A stretch of DNA of 9,378 bases, from positions 1-9,378 of the forward strand of contig JAUWFP010000067.1 of assembly GCA_030606845.1 (NCBI GenBank), given 5' to 3'. The stretch's first letter is position 1. Every line of letters starts with the position of its first letter. The DNA comes from Anaerolineales bacterium. Lineage in GTDB: Bacteria; Chloroflexota; Anaerolineae; Anaerolineales; E44-bin32. A program made the translations under genes and the position numbers. Below are positions 1 to 6,832 of the stretch, piece after piece. The notes under the pieces are model-generated. The model was not told where the DNA came from and ran no database searches. It was given only the letters and a program-made list of their open reading frames with translations.

Positions 1-1291
1 GCGATCTGTCGATGATCTGGTCGCGCTCGGGGCCAACCGAGATGAGATGAACACTTAACCCGGTGAGGGTTTCAACCCGCTCAATGTAGGATCGCGCCGC
101 AGAGGGAAGATCGTTCCATGATCTGATCTGGGTGAGGTCATTTTCCCAACCAGGGAGGGGTTCCAAAACTGGCTTGAATGGGGAGAGATCCGCTGGCCCC
201 TGAGGTAGGTCCTTGAATTGTTGCTCCCCTCTTTGGTAGGACACACAGATTTTTAACGGGTCAATATTGGAGAGTATGTCGAGTTTGGTGACCGCAATTT
301 CCGTGAAGCCGTTGATGCGAGCGGTGTAGCGGAGCAGTACAGCGTCCAGCCATCCACAGCGCCGGGGGCGCCCCGTCGTCGTTCCAAACTCATCCCAGGG
401 GTGTTCGCCGGTGCCCCGCAATCGTGCAGCTGCATCACCTGACGCCTCTGTCGGAAATGGACCTTCGCCAACGCGGGTCTGAAACGATTTCGTGATGCCG
501 ATGATCCGGCGGATATGTTGCGGACCGATTCCGAGGCCGAGCAGCGCCCCGGGGGCGGTGGGGTGAGAACTGGTCACGAAAGGATACGTCCCGTGATCCA
601 GGTCGAGCAGCGTGCCCTGAGCTCCCTCCGCGAGCACGGTTCCGTGGTGATTAAGCTTGTCATGCACAAGAGCGCCCACATCGGCAATGTAAGGCCGGAG
701 TCGATTTGCATAGGCAAGGAATTCATTCTGAATCGGCTCCTTGTCGAGAGGCTCTGTGTTATATACATGCTCTAGCAATCTATTGGCATGATCCAGAATC
801 CTATCGAGTTTCTGATGCAATAAATCCTCGTTGAGTAGATCTTCGGCACGTAAACCGATCCGCGTAGCTTTGTCTGCGTACGTTGGCCCGATGCCGCGGC
901 GGGTTGTGCCCAGCAGCCCCTGCCCCTTCTCGCTTTCCTCGGCGCCGTCAAGAGCTGTATGCGCAGGTGTGATCAGGTGGGCTGCATAAGAGAGTTTTAA
1001 CCGCTGGGGGGAGACGTCGATGCCGAGTTGGGTGAGATGGTCAACCTCTTTGAGAAGAATCTGAGGGTTCACAACCATTCCAGCTCCCATTACACAAATC
1101 GTATGGGGTTGGATGATTCCCGAGGGGATCAGATGGAGTTTGAAGAGTTGATCGGCAACTGTAACGGAATGTCCGGCGTTGTCCCCGCCATTAAAGCGGG
1201 CGACGATATCCGCATCTCCGGCGAGTAAGTCGATAATTCGACCCTTGCCCTCATCCCCCCATTGCGATCCGATAACGATATCAAGCGGCAT
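1..1291 (-). CDS. purA: Adenylosuccinate synthetase, lacking only the extreme C-terminus at the window edge
   Basis: The enzyme joins IMP and aspartate using GTP to give adenylosuccinate, the first committed step from IMP to AMP in the cytoplasm. The reading frame is open from the ATG at 1291 to the left edge, 430 residues, which is already about the family's normal length, so few residues are missing. The GTP-loop signature QWGDEGKG is at residues 10-17, with the catalytic aspartate D13. NAGHSV gives the catalytic histidine H41, both at the same numbers as in the E. coli enzyme. The second signature, GIGPTYADKATR, is at 133-144. GTTTGRPRRCGW lies near residue 300, and the end reads SVGPERDQII, as in other PurA C-termini. 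A Shine-Dalgarno-like GAGGTG (minus strand of 1296-1301) lies 4 bases before the ATG. A small oddity is APGA where many PurA proteins have AGGA in the SS..TAGGA segment. The gene is transcribed away from the LysM gene. The identification is firm. Confidence 0.97.
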   Translation of the reverse strand, partial: MPLDIVIGSQWGDEGKGRIIDLLAGDADIVARFNGGDNAGHSVTVADQLFKLHLIPSGIIQPHTICVMGAGMVVNPQILLKEVDHLTQLGIDVSPQRLKLSYAAHLITPAHTALDGAEESEKGQGLLGTTRRGIGPTYADKATRIGLRAEDLLNEDLLHQKLDRILDHANRLLEHVYNTEPLDKEPIQNEFLAYANRLRPYIADVGALVHDKLNHHGTVLAEGAQGTLLDLDHGTYPFVTSSHPTAPGALLGLGIGPQHIRRIIGITKSFQTRVGEGPFPTEASGDAAARLRGTGEHPWDEFGTTTGRPRRCGWLDAVLLRYTARINGFTEIAVTKLDILSNIDPLKICVSYQRGEQQFKDLPQGPADLSPFKPVLEPLPGWENDLTQIRSWNDLPSAARSYIERVETLTGLSVHLISVGPERDQIIDRS

Positions 1292-1318
1292 TCCCCACCT
1301 CGGAGGCAGTATAGCATG

Positions 1319-1334
1319 GCGTCGATAGCGACGC
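1319..1334. promoter_or_regulatory. Inverted repeat upstream of purA, possible operator
   Basis: GCGTCG and CGACGC are perfect 6-base arms around an ATAG spacer. On the minus strand the repeat lies just upstream of a TATACT (1313 to 1308) that could be the purA -10 box, so it would cover the -35 region, where no good -35 hexamer is visible. An arrangement like this suits a protein-binding operator, but a chance palindrome in GC-rich DNA is quite possible. Seen in sequence; the function is inferred. Confidence 0.25.
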
Positions 1335-1387
1335 AGGGCTCGCCGGCGTTACCTTCCAAGTGGTTGGATTGCAAATCTCGATCGCTA

Positions 1388-1417
1388 TTGTTCGTTGACC
1401 CCCGAACGGGCTATAAT
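1388..1417 (+). promoter_or_regulatory. Putative sigma-70-type promoter for the LysM gene
   Basis: A perfect TATAAT (1412-1417) lies 20 bases before the GTG start, with TTGTTC at 1388-1393 as a reasonable -35 box and an 18-base spacer. Transcription would begin near 1424 and leave a leader of only about 14 bases. The -10 box is followed directly by CGAA, the same ten-base word TATAATCGAA that is found before the last gene of the window. A nearer TTGACC (1395-1400) is only 11 bases away and too close to serve as -35. Confidence 0.5.
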
Positions 1418-1437
1418 CGAAGTATAGGGTCTATTAC

Positions 1438-2283
1438 GTGATAACACGACGGTTAAAATACATCCTTCTCTTTGCGAGTATCTTGGCGTGCTTCCTTTGG
1501 ATAGCTTATCCAAGGGCAGCGGTTCGCGCCGAGGTCAGTCCCAAACCTGTTCTCCAACCAACACCTTTTCTCACCCCCACTCCGCGCCAGGATGGCAAGA
1601 TCATTTATATTGTCCATGAGGGAGACTCGCTCTGGCGCATAGCCGCCATTGCCAGCATCACACTTGAAGAACTCATGGCGATGAATGGTATACAACCGGG
1701 AGATTACATAACGCAAGGGATGGAACTCGAATTGGGCGTAGGAGGACCGGCGCTTGCGACTGCTGCGCCCGGCGACGCCCAGGCGACACCAACACAGGAA
1801 CTCTTGACGCCGACGCCGGTCGTTGGAACCGCCGAAATTTGCATACTGCTCTTCATGGATGAGAACGGCAATGGGCGGCTTGAAGAGGGGGAATTGCCCC
1901 TCGCGGGTGGACAGATTAGCGTTGTTGATGTCAATGGTGTCGTGGCCGGCGAAGTCACAACAGAGGAATTAATCGAAGATGATCCAGTCGGCCATTGTTT
2001 CCCGGAATTAACGAACGGTGATTACAATGTCAGTGCAGCGGTACCTCCAGAGTACAACCCTACGACGGGTTTGAATGTGCCTGTAACTCTAAAACCAGGA
2101 GATATCAAGTATCTCCAATTTGGTGCGCAACCAAGCTCCTCAATTGGTGGCTCGTTCAACACTGATGACGGGGGTCGATCGACAATCTTGGGCTTTATTG
2201 GTGTGCTCTTGCTCCTCTCTGCAGGAGGGTTGGGATATTACGCCTCACGCATGTCCCGCCGAACACCGCGGTCCTTGCGATAA
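1438..2283 (+). CDS. Exported LysM-domain protein with EF-hand-like loop and C-terminal membrane anchor
   Basis: A 281-residue predicted surface protein. Residues 1-31 form a signal sequence (basic MITRRLK, hydrophobic core about 8-24, then AVRA). A linker rich in PTP follows. Residues 56-100 are a LysM domain (YIVHEGDSLWRIA, LMAMNG, I.PGDYI..GMEL), which in known families binds peptidoglycan or chitin-type glycans. A second PTP linker leads to residues 132-228, a likely beta-sandwich of the SdrD-B/Cna-B kind. This contains DENGNGRLEEGE at 141-152, a textbook EF-hand-like calcium loop with D1, N3, N5, G6 and E12, and two cysteines (135, 187) that could pair. A hydrophobic segment at 249-269 with a basic tail RMSRRTPRSLR ends the protein with the tail inside the cell. 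There is no LPXTG. The start is GTG with a weak AGGG upstream (1426-1429). The exact function is unknown; the domain reading is good for LysM and moderate for the C-terminal domain. Confidence 0.85.
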   Translation: MITRRLKYILLFASILACFLWIAYPRAAVRAEVSPKPVLQPTPFLTPTPRQDGKIIYIVHEGDSLWRIAAIASITLEELMAMNGIQPGDYITQGMELELGVGGPALATAAPGDAQATPTQELLTPTPVVGTAEICILLFMDENGNGRLEEGELPLAGGQISVVDVNGVVAGEVTTEELIEDDPVGHCFPELTNGDYNVSAAVPPEYNPTTGLNVPVTLKPGDIKYLQFGAQPSSSIGGSFNTDDGGRSTILGFIGVLLLLSAGGLGYYASRMSRRTPRSLR

Positions 2284-2493
2284 AGCACCTAGAAACAAAA
2301 TCCAAAGCCATAAGTGAAAGCGAGTGCCCAGATGTCTGTCTGTTATTTGAATGTGTCGGGGTCTAATCTGAATTTCGCAACTCGGCAAATGGTGATTAAA
2401 TAGGGCATAATTATCCTTTGAATAGTTCTCTGACGCGCGAATAGCGTTATAGGAGCGGCAGGGCAGCGGTGAGAATAGTCGGCGAGGCACTTA

Positions 2494-3297
2494 ATGTTCC
2501 AGAAGCGAAATAGGCGATCACTCAAACAAGCCCTTGATCGCGCGGGTGATTCCGATCTACGTGGCCTTGAAGCAGATGTAGCCGAGAGGCAGGAGAGAGT
2601 TGCTCAACTTCAGTTCGAACTCTCCGACATGCAAGCGGATTTAGAGCGTTTCGAACGTGTGTATGAGGCCCAGGTAGGATCATTCCAACTGCGGTTGATT
2701 TCGTTAGAAGCGGAAGTTGAACAAGCTCGCCTGCGTGCCGCACATCGGGCGCAGTGGGGAGATGGTGCGGACTCCCCCGATTTTAAAGTCGATGTCGCTG
2801 AGCAATTTCGCCGGACCTGGGCGCCGCGCGAGAAGCCGTCAGAACCCCAACCGCCAGCGCCAGTGTCCGATGAGACGAAGGCGGAACTTAAGCAGCTTTT
2901 CCGCACCCTCGCCAAACGCTTCCATCCGGATTTGGTCACCGACCTTGAAGAAAAACGCCGGCGGGAGAAGGTGATGGCGCAGGTCAATGATGCATATGCT
3001 GCGCAAAACCTATCGGCAATGAAAAAGCTGGCACAGAAGCCAGATCGCCCTGAAGCACCCGCGGACAAGACGCGCGAGCAAATCATGGTGGATCTAAAGG
3101 CCGAGATCGTTCGTCTCGATCGCGTAATCCTGGCTTTAGATAGACAACTGCAGGATTTAATCAACTCTCATACCGTTCGATTGATGCTCGAGGTCAGCAT
3201 CGCCGAGAGGAACGGGAGCAATCTGTTAGCGGAAATGGCAGCGGACATACGGGCAGATATCGCTAGGCTTGAGGTTGAGCTTGCGTCGCTCGTGTAG
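2494..3297 (+). CDS. J-domain protein flanked by coiled coils
   Basis: A 267-residue cytoplasmic protein. Residues 22-86 are rich in E, A, R, L and Q and look like a long coiled coil. A proline-rich linker (about 110-124) follows, then a J domain at about 125-180 with the key HPD triplet at 144-146 (KRFHPDL), preceded by the helix II pattern LKQLFRTLAK and followed by EKVMAQVNDAY of helix III. Residues 192-224 and 240-266 are again helical and coiled-coil-like. J domains stimulate the ATPase of DnaK/Hsp70, and with no G/F region or zinc fingers this is a class C (type III) J protein. The coiled coils probably give dimerisation or client choice, but the partner is not visible. ATG 2494 is supported by GAGG at 2484-2487. 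The gene stands alone, 210 bases after the LysM gene, with no confident promoter seen in that gap. Confidence 0.85.
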   Translation: MFQKRNRRSLKQALDRAGDSDLRGLEADVAERQERVAQLQFELSDMQADLERFERVYEAQVGSFQLRLISLEAEVEQARLRAAHRAQWGDGADSPDFKVDVAEQFRRTWAPREKPSEPQPPAPVSDETKAELKQLFRTLAKRFHPDLVTDLEEKRRREKVMAQVNDAYAAQNLSAMKKLAQKPDRPEAPADKTREQIMVDLKAEIVRLDRVILALDRQLQDLINSHTVRLMLEVSIAERNGSNLLAEMAADIRADIARLEVELASLV

Positions 3298-3344
3298 GAT
3301 TTGAAAGCAAAAAATCACAAAATCAAATCAACTGGTTTAAATAG

Positions 3345-3382
3345 AAGAGGCTGTCCTAAAAGTAACATCTAGGCAGCCCCTT
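3345..3382. terminator. Hairpin between convergent genes, probable terminator
   Basis: AAGAGGCTGTCCTA and TAGGCAGCCCCTT can pair, with one mismatch, one wobble and one bulge, around an 11-base loop. It sits 48 bases after the J-protein stop and 78 bases after the stop of the DRTGG gene on the other strand, so it could stop both transcripts. No strong T-tract follows on either side; ATTTTT on the plus strand comes only at about 3396. An alternative reading is a relic of an insertion-sequence end. Confidence 0.4.
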
Positions 3383-3459
3383 GTCGTATCTCCCAATTTT
3401 TCAGTTTTGGGTCAGCGCGGCAACCGCTTTATGCCGTTGAAGATCTCATGATCCGAGAT

Positions 3460-4533
3460 TCATTTAAGCCCAAGTTCTTTATAGATGCTGGCGACATCGG
3501 CGTTTTCAGCGATCAGGTTTAAGAAAGTCTCCATTTTCTCCGGTTGTCCCAGGCGAGTCTTCCCTATGGACCGCTCAATGATTTCGATCGTCTCCATGGT
3601 GTTTTCTTTAACCAACAGAATGGGGACACCGAGACTCTCTGCCTGTTGGATGATCAGCGGGCTGGGCCGTAGATTGCCGGTAAGAATGAGGACGACGGTT
3701 GATGTTTCAAGCGCAGCGAGTTGAATATCCGTCCGGTCTCCGCCGGTGATGACGGCTTTGTTCTTGTAGCGGCGGAAGCGGGAGAGCGCAGCATCGGCCG
3801 TCATCGCGCCGACAGTGATCGTCTCTGCTAAGGCATCCGGATCCAACCCCTCCGTCAAGACTTCGGCGGTGAGTAAATTTACGAGTTCTCCAACACTGAG
3901 TGCGGAGAGCCGGGGTACAACCGGCAGGACTCCAATAACGGAGATGCCCTTCGCCTGGAAATAGGGGAGAGCATATTCATCGACAAAAGAGCGATTGCTC
4001 TCAGGAACCTGGTTTATCAGCACGCCTAGAAGCTGCTCGCCAAGGCGAAAACGGGCGGCGAGGACGTCGTCGATGAGGTGCATGTCACCCCTAAAAGGAA
4101 CGATTACCAACGCCGGTGCGCCGAGGTCTTCCGCGACGGATAAGTTTGAAAGTCCCATGGCATAGCCCTCGCGTAGACTGGCGCCGCCCTCGAGAAGCAA
4201 GACATCTTTCCCTTCCCCCGCAGTTTTTACAGCTTCGTGGATATCGCCCACGAGATCATGCTCGCCGAGGTCCTTGAGGCGCTCTCGCAGCGTCGATGCA
4301 GTGATAATGATAGTCGAAGCCTTTAATGGATCGCCGTCTAAACCCAATGAGCTGTGCACGAAGACGGCATCTTCGTCTGCCAATTTGCCGTCGGGGGTGC
4401 GCCAAGGCTGAGTGCTCACCGGCTTCATGTACCCCACCTTGTATCCATCAGATTGCATCATTTGTCCAAGAGCGAGACAGACGGCAGTTTTGCCAGAGTG
4501 CGGTTCGACGGAAGTGATATACAAACATTTCAT
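3460..4533 (-). CDS. BioD-like/DRTGG-domain protein (stand-alone relative of the phosphotransacetylase N-terminus)
   Basis: A 357-residue cytoplasmic protein. Residues 1-210 form a P-loop domain like dethiobiotin synthetase: SVEPHSGKTAV at 8-18 is the nucleotide loop with K15 and T16, YMKPVS is at 35-40, and LLLEGG at 112-117 is the acidic segment. Residues 210-325 are a DRTGG domain (VITGGDRTDIQLAAL at 261-275, then GVPILLVKENTMETIEII). The same two domains precede the catalytic part of long Pta enzymes such as E. coli Pta, where they act in regulation and assembly. Here no transacetylase domain follows, so acetyl transfer is not expected. Annotation pipelines often call such proteins phosphotransacetylase family or cobyrinic acid diamide synthase, and the second name is probably wrong here. 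Its ATG overlaps the stop of the upstream ligase gene (ATGA, 4530-4533), with AGGGAG at 4541-4546 as ribosome site, so the two are translationally coupled. A role as regulator of that ligase is inferred. Confidence 0.85.
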   Translation of the reverse strand: MKCLYITSVEPHSGKTAVCLALGQMMQSDGYKVGYMKPVSTQPWRTPDGKLADEDAVFVHSSLGLDGDPLKASTIIITASTLRERLKDLGEHDLVGDIHEAVKTAGEGKDVLLLEGGASLREGYAMGLSNLSVAEDLGAPALVIVPFRGDMHLIDDVLAARFRLGEQLLGVLINQVPESNRSFVDEYALPYFQAKGISVIGVLPVVPRLSALSVGELVNLLTAEVLTEGLDPDALAETITVGAMTADAALSRFRRYKNKAVITGGDRTDIQLAALETSTVVLILTGNLRPSPLIIQQAESLGVPILLVKENTMETIEIIERSIGKTRLGQPEKMETFLNLIAENADVASIYKELGLK

Positions 4534-6686
4534 TTGAAACTCCCTGGGGTGTCCAGTTGCTCGGGGGAAGATTTGCTTTCAGTCTTAAGCAGGATCAGGC
4601 GCATATCGAGCGCAACCCCTCCGCGGCCTTCTTCATACACAATAAAGGGGTTGATATCGAGTTCGACGATCTCTGGGAAGTCCAGGACGAGTTGGCCAAT
4701 CCGGAGCAGTGCTTCGATTAAAGTCTCCTTATCAACAGGCGGCTCGCCGCGGACGCCGTCGAGCAGGGCTTTAGCGCGAATCTCGGTGAGCATCTGCGCA
4801 GCTTCATCGCGCGAGAAGGGTGCGATTCGGAAGGAAGCGTCCTTAAGCGCCTCTACATAGATACCACCAAGACCGAATGTAACCAGAGGGCCGAATTGGG
4901 GGTCGCGATTCATGCCGATGAGGATTTCTAATCCGGAGGGCACCATCTTTTGAACCTGGCACCCCCATAGATGTGCTTCCGGGAGGTAGCGCTGCGACCG
5001 ATAAGTGATCAAGTCGAAAGCGTCGCGCACATCTGTTGCATTCTGAAGGCCGACTTTTACGCCGCCTACGTCGGTTTTATGCAGAATATCAGGCGAGGCG
5101 ATTTTCAAAACGACGGGATAGCCCATATCCGCGGCGATATCGACCGCCTTTTCTGCTGTTTCTGCAATCTCAGAAGGGGGCGCTTGAAGCCCATAGGCAG
5201 TGAGGATCGACTTCGCTTCCGCATCTCCGATTGAAAGCCTGCCCTCATCGAGGACACGGTCTATTGTCTCACGCACAGCCTTCTGATCGACATCGAAACT
5301 CTCGAAACTGGGCAAAGGTCTTGCGCGGTATTCCCGATAATGACTCATCGCCTGGAGCACCATCGCCGCGCGCTCTGGAAAAGCGAAGTTGGGAACGTTG
5401 TGTTTTGCCATATATTCAATACCGGCCTCGACTCGAGCTTCACCCATGAAAGAAGCCAAGATGGGGATGTCGACTTTCTCGCTGATTTCGGCGATTACCT
5501 CGGCGGTTTCTACGATCTCGGTCATGGCTTGCGGCGTAAGGATGACGAGTATGCCGTCGACTGAGGGGCTCTCAATGATCTGCTCAAGCGCAAAGCGGTA
5601 GCGGTCGGCACGCGCATCACCAAGAACGTCAATGGGGTTGGCCGCGCTGGCAGCGTCGGGCAGAAATTGTTCGAGCGCCTTTATGCACTCTGGTTTAAAC
5701 CTTGCGAGTTTTAATCCCGCTCGTTCCAGCGCGTCCGTTGCCAGGATGCCAGGACCGCCTGCGTTGGTCACGATCGCAATATGATCGCCTTGAAGGGGAC
5801 TGAGATAGCCAAATGCCCGGGCCATGTCGAATAAGTCTTGCAGGGAATGAGCCCGAAGGACGCCCGACTGTCGGAATGCGGCTTCGTATGCTTGTTCAGA
5901 CCCAGCCAGCGAGCCCGTGTGAGAACTCACGGCGCGGGAGCCGGCTTGCGTAACACCGGATTTCAGCGCCACGATCGGTTTGATCTTCGAAACCTCGCGC
6001 GCCACGCGTATGAATTCCTGCCCATCGGGCAGCCCCTCCATGTAGGAAAGGATGACGTTCGATGTTGGATCTTTTACCCAAGCGTGCAGCAGATCAACCT
6101 CGCTAACATCGGCTTTATTTCCCAAGGAGACGAATTTACTCAAGCCCAACCTGCCGGCTTGCGCCCAATCGAGGATTGCAGTTCCTAACGCACCGGACTG
6201 AGACATGAAGTCCATTGGCCCCTGCGGAGGCAGGCCGGCGGAGAATGAGGCGTTCATCGGAATTACAGTATTGATCACACCCAGGCAGTTCGGACCGATC
6301 AGGCGGATGTTGTATTCGTTGGTAATCTCAATAAGCTCTTGCTCCCGCTCGAGTCCATCCATGCCCGCTTCACGGAAACCGGCGCTGATCACGATTACCG
6401 CCGGGATTCCTTTCTCGCCGCAAGTGCGCATCGCCTCGGGCACCAAGGGGTACGGGATCACGATGACTGCCAGATCGATTGGGTCCGGGATATCTGAAAC
6501 AACGGGAAATGCGGGAAGACCAAGAATTTCGTCGGCCTTGGGGTTAATCGGGTAGACTTTGCGGCCATCCCGCAGGAAGCCGCCGTTTACTAAATTGTCG
6601 ACAACAGCATATCCTAATTTCGAGGTGTTGGTCGAGGCGCCAATGACCGCTATGGATTGGGGAGAGAAGAAAGCATCAAGGGACAA
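4530..6686 (-). CDS. ADP-forming acetate/acyl-CoA ligase, alpha and beta subunits fused
   Basis: A 718-residue enzyme that reversibly converts acyl-CoA, ADP and phosphate to acid, CoA and ATP, a substrate-level phosphorylation. Residues 1-455 are the alpha part: a CoA-binding Rossmann domain (SIAVIGAST at 11-19), GPNCLG at 131-136, SQSGALG at 162-168, and SSHTGSLAG with H256, which matches the phosphorylated alpha histidine of known enzymes (about residue 257). Residues 470-700 are the ATP-grasp beta part: YPVVLKI at 523-529, ILHKTDVGGV at 534-543 with H536 at the place of the second phosphohistidine, FGLGGIYVE and LDINPF. All expected active residues are present. The substrate (acetate, propionate or an aryl or branched acid) cannot be told from motifs. 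The start is TTG at 6686, because an in-frame TAA stands 2 codons upstream and GGAG lies 8 bases before it. The gene is followed by the coupled DRTGG gene. Confidence 0.93.
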   Translation of the reverse strand: MSLDAFFSPQSIAVIGASTNTSKLGYAVVDNLVNGGFLRDGRKVYPINPKADEILGLPAFPVVSDIPDPIDLAVIVIPYPLVPEAMRTCGEKGIPAVIVISAGFREAGMDGLEREQELIEITNEYNIRLIGPNCLGVINTVIPMNASFSAGLPPQGPMDFMSQSGALGTAILDWAQAGRLGLSKFVSLGNKADVSEVDLLHAWVKDPTSNVILSYMEGLPDGQEFIRVAREVSKIKPIVALKSGVTQAGSRAVSSHTGSLAGSEQAYEAAFRQSGVLRAHSLQDLFDMARAFGYLSPLQGDHIAIVTNAGGPGILATDALERAGLKLARFKPECIKALEQFLPDAASAANPIDVLGDARADRYRFALEQIIESPSVDGILVILTPQAMTEIVETAEVIAEISEKVDIPILASFMGEARVEAGIEYMAKHNVPNFAFPERAAMVLQAMSHYREYRARPLPSFESFDVDQKAVRETIDRVLDEGRLSIGDAEAKSILTAYGLQAPPSEIAETAEKAVDIAADMGYPVVLKIASPDILHKTDVGGVKVGLQNATDVRDAFDLITYRSQRYLPEAHLWGCQVQKMVPSGLEILIGMNRDPQFGPLVTFGLGGIYVEALKDASFRIAPFSRDEAAQMLTEIRAKALLDGVRGEPPVDKETLIEALLRIGQLVLDFPEIVELDINPFIVYEEGRGGVALDMRLILLKTESKSSPEQLDTPGSFK

Positions 6687-6714
6687 GACTTAGGCTCCGA
6701 GTGTGTTTAGGTGT

Positions 6715-6743
6715 AGTGTAATCCTTCTGGTTTATTGAATCAA
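6715..6743 (-). promoter_or_regulatory. Putative promoter for the ligase-DRTGG operon
   Basis: On the minus strand TTGATT (6743 to 6738) and TACACT (6720 to 6715) are spaced 17 bases apart, which would start transcription near 6708, about 22 bases before the TTG start codon. Both boxes match the consensus only in part. A second TTGATT (6762 to 6757) with TTCAAT (6739 to 6734), also 17 bases apart, is an overlapping alternative. Confidence 0.4.
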
Positions 6744-6744
6744 T
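6734..6744. promoter_or_regulatory. Perfect 11-base palindrome over the ligase promoter
   Basis: ATTGA-A-TCAAT is a perfect inverted repeat around one base and covers the likely -35 box of the ligase operon. That is the usual place for a repressor or sensor-controlled operator. It resembles half sites of CRP/FNR-type regulators (TTGA..TCAA), but the single-base spacing does not fit the FNR site, so the regulator is unknown. Confidence 0.25.
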
Positions 6745-6792
6745 GAGAAGGGTAACAATCAAGAATGCCGAATGTCGTGAGTTGTGCTTGAT

Positions 6793-6815
6793 CCGTCTCC
6801 CCGGGCAGGAGACGG
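6793..6815 (-). terminator. Strong GC-rich hairpin after rnhB
   Basis: CCGTCTCC and GGAGACGG form a perfect 8-base stem around a 7-base loop, starting 17 bases beyond the rnhB stop codon. The position suits the end of the NERD-like/glycosyltransferase/rnhB operon and separates it from the ligase operon. No T-tract follows on the minus strand, so it may instead be a 3'-end-stabilising or partly read-through structure. Confidence 0.5.
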
Positions 6816-6832
6816 TTGAGAATAACGGTCCT

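Noticed and set aside
1028..1228. Plus-strand open frame of 66 residues and other frames inside 55-775
   Set aside because: They lie wholly inside purA, which is certain from its signatures.
1395..1417. TTGACC plus TATAAT as the LysM promoter pair
   Set aside because: The spacer is only 11 bases. TTGTTC at 1388-1393 with an 18-base spacer is more plausible.
1438..1494. Lipoprotein signal (ILAC around C18) in the LysM protein
   Set aside because: Leucine at the -2 position is unusual for a lipobox, and the hydrophobic core continues beyond the cysteine to a better signal peptidase I site (AVRA, residue 31).
2610..3164. Minus-strand open frame of 184 residues opposite the J-domain gene
   Set aside because: It is low-complexity (Ser, Arg and Cys rich), has no recognisable domain, and lies opposite a gene with an intact HPD J domain.
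3460..4533. Cobyrinic acid diamide synthase or dethiobiotin synthetase as the function of the DRTGG protein
   Set aside because: The P-loop domain resembles them, but the DRTGG domain and the coupling to the ligase fit the phosphotransacetylase N-terminal family, and no cobalamin or biotin genes are nearby.
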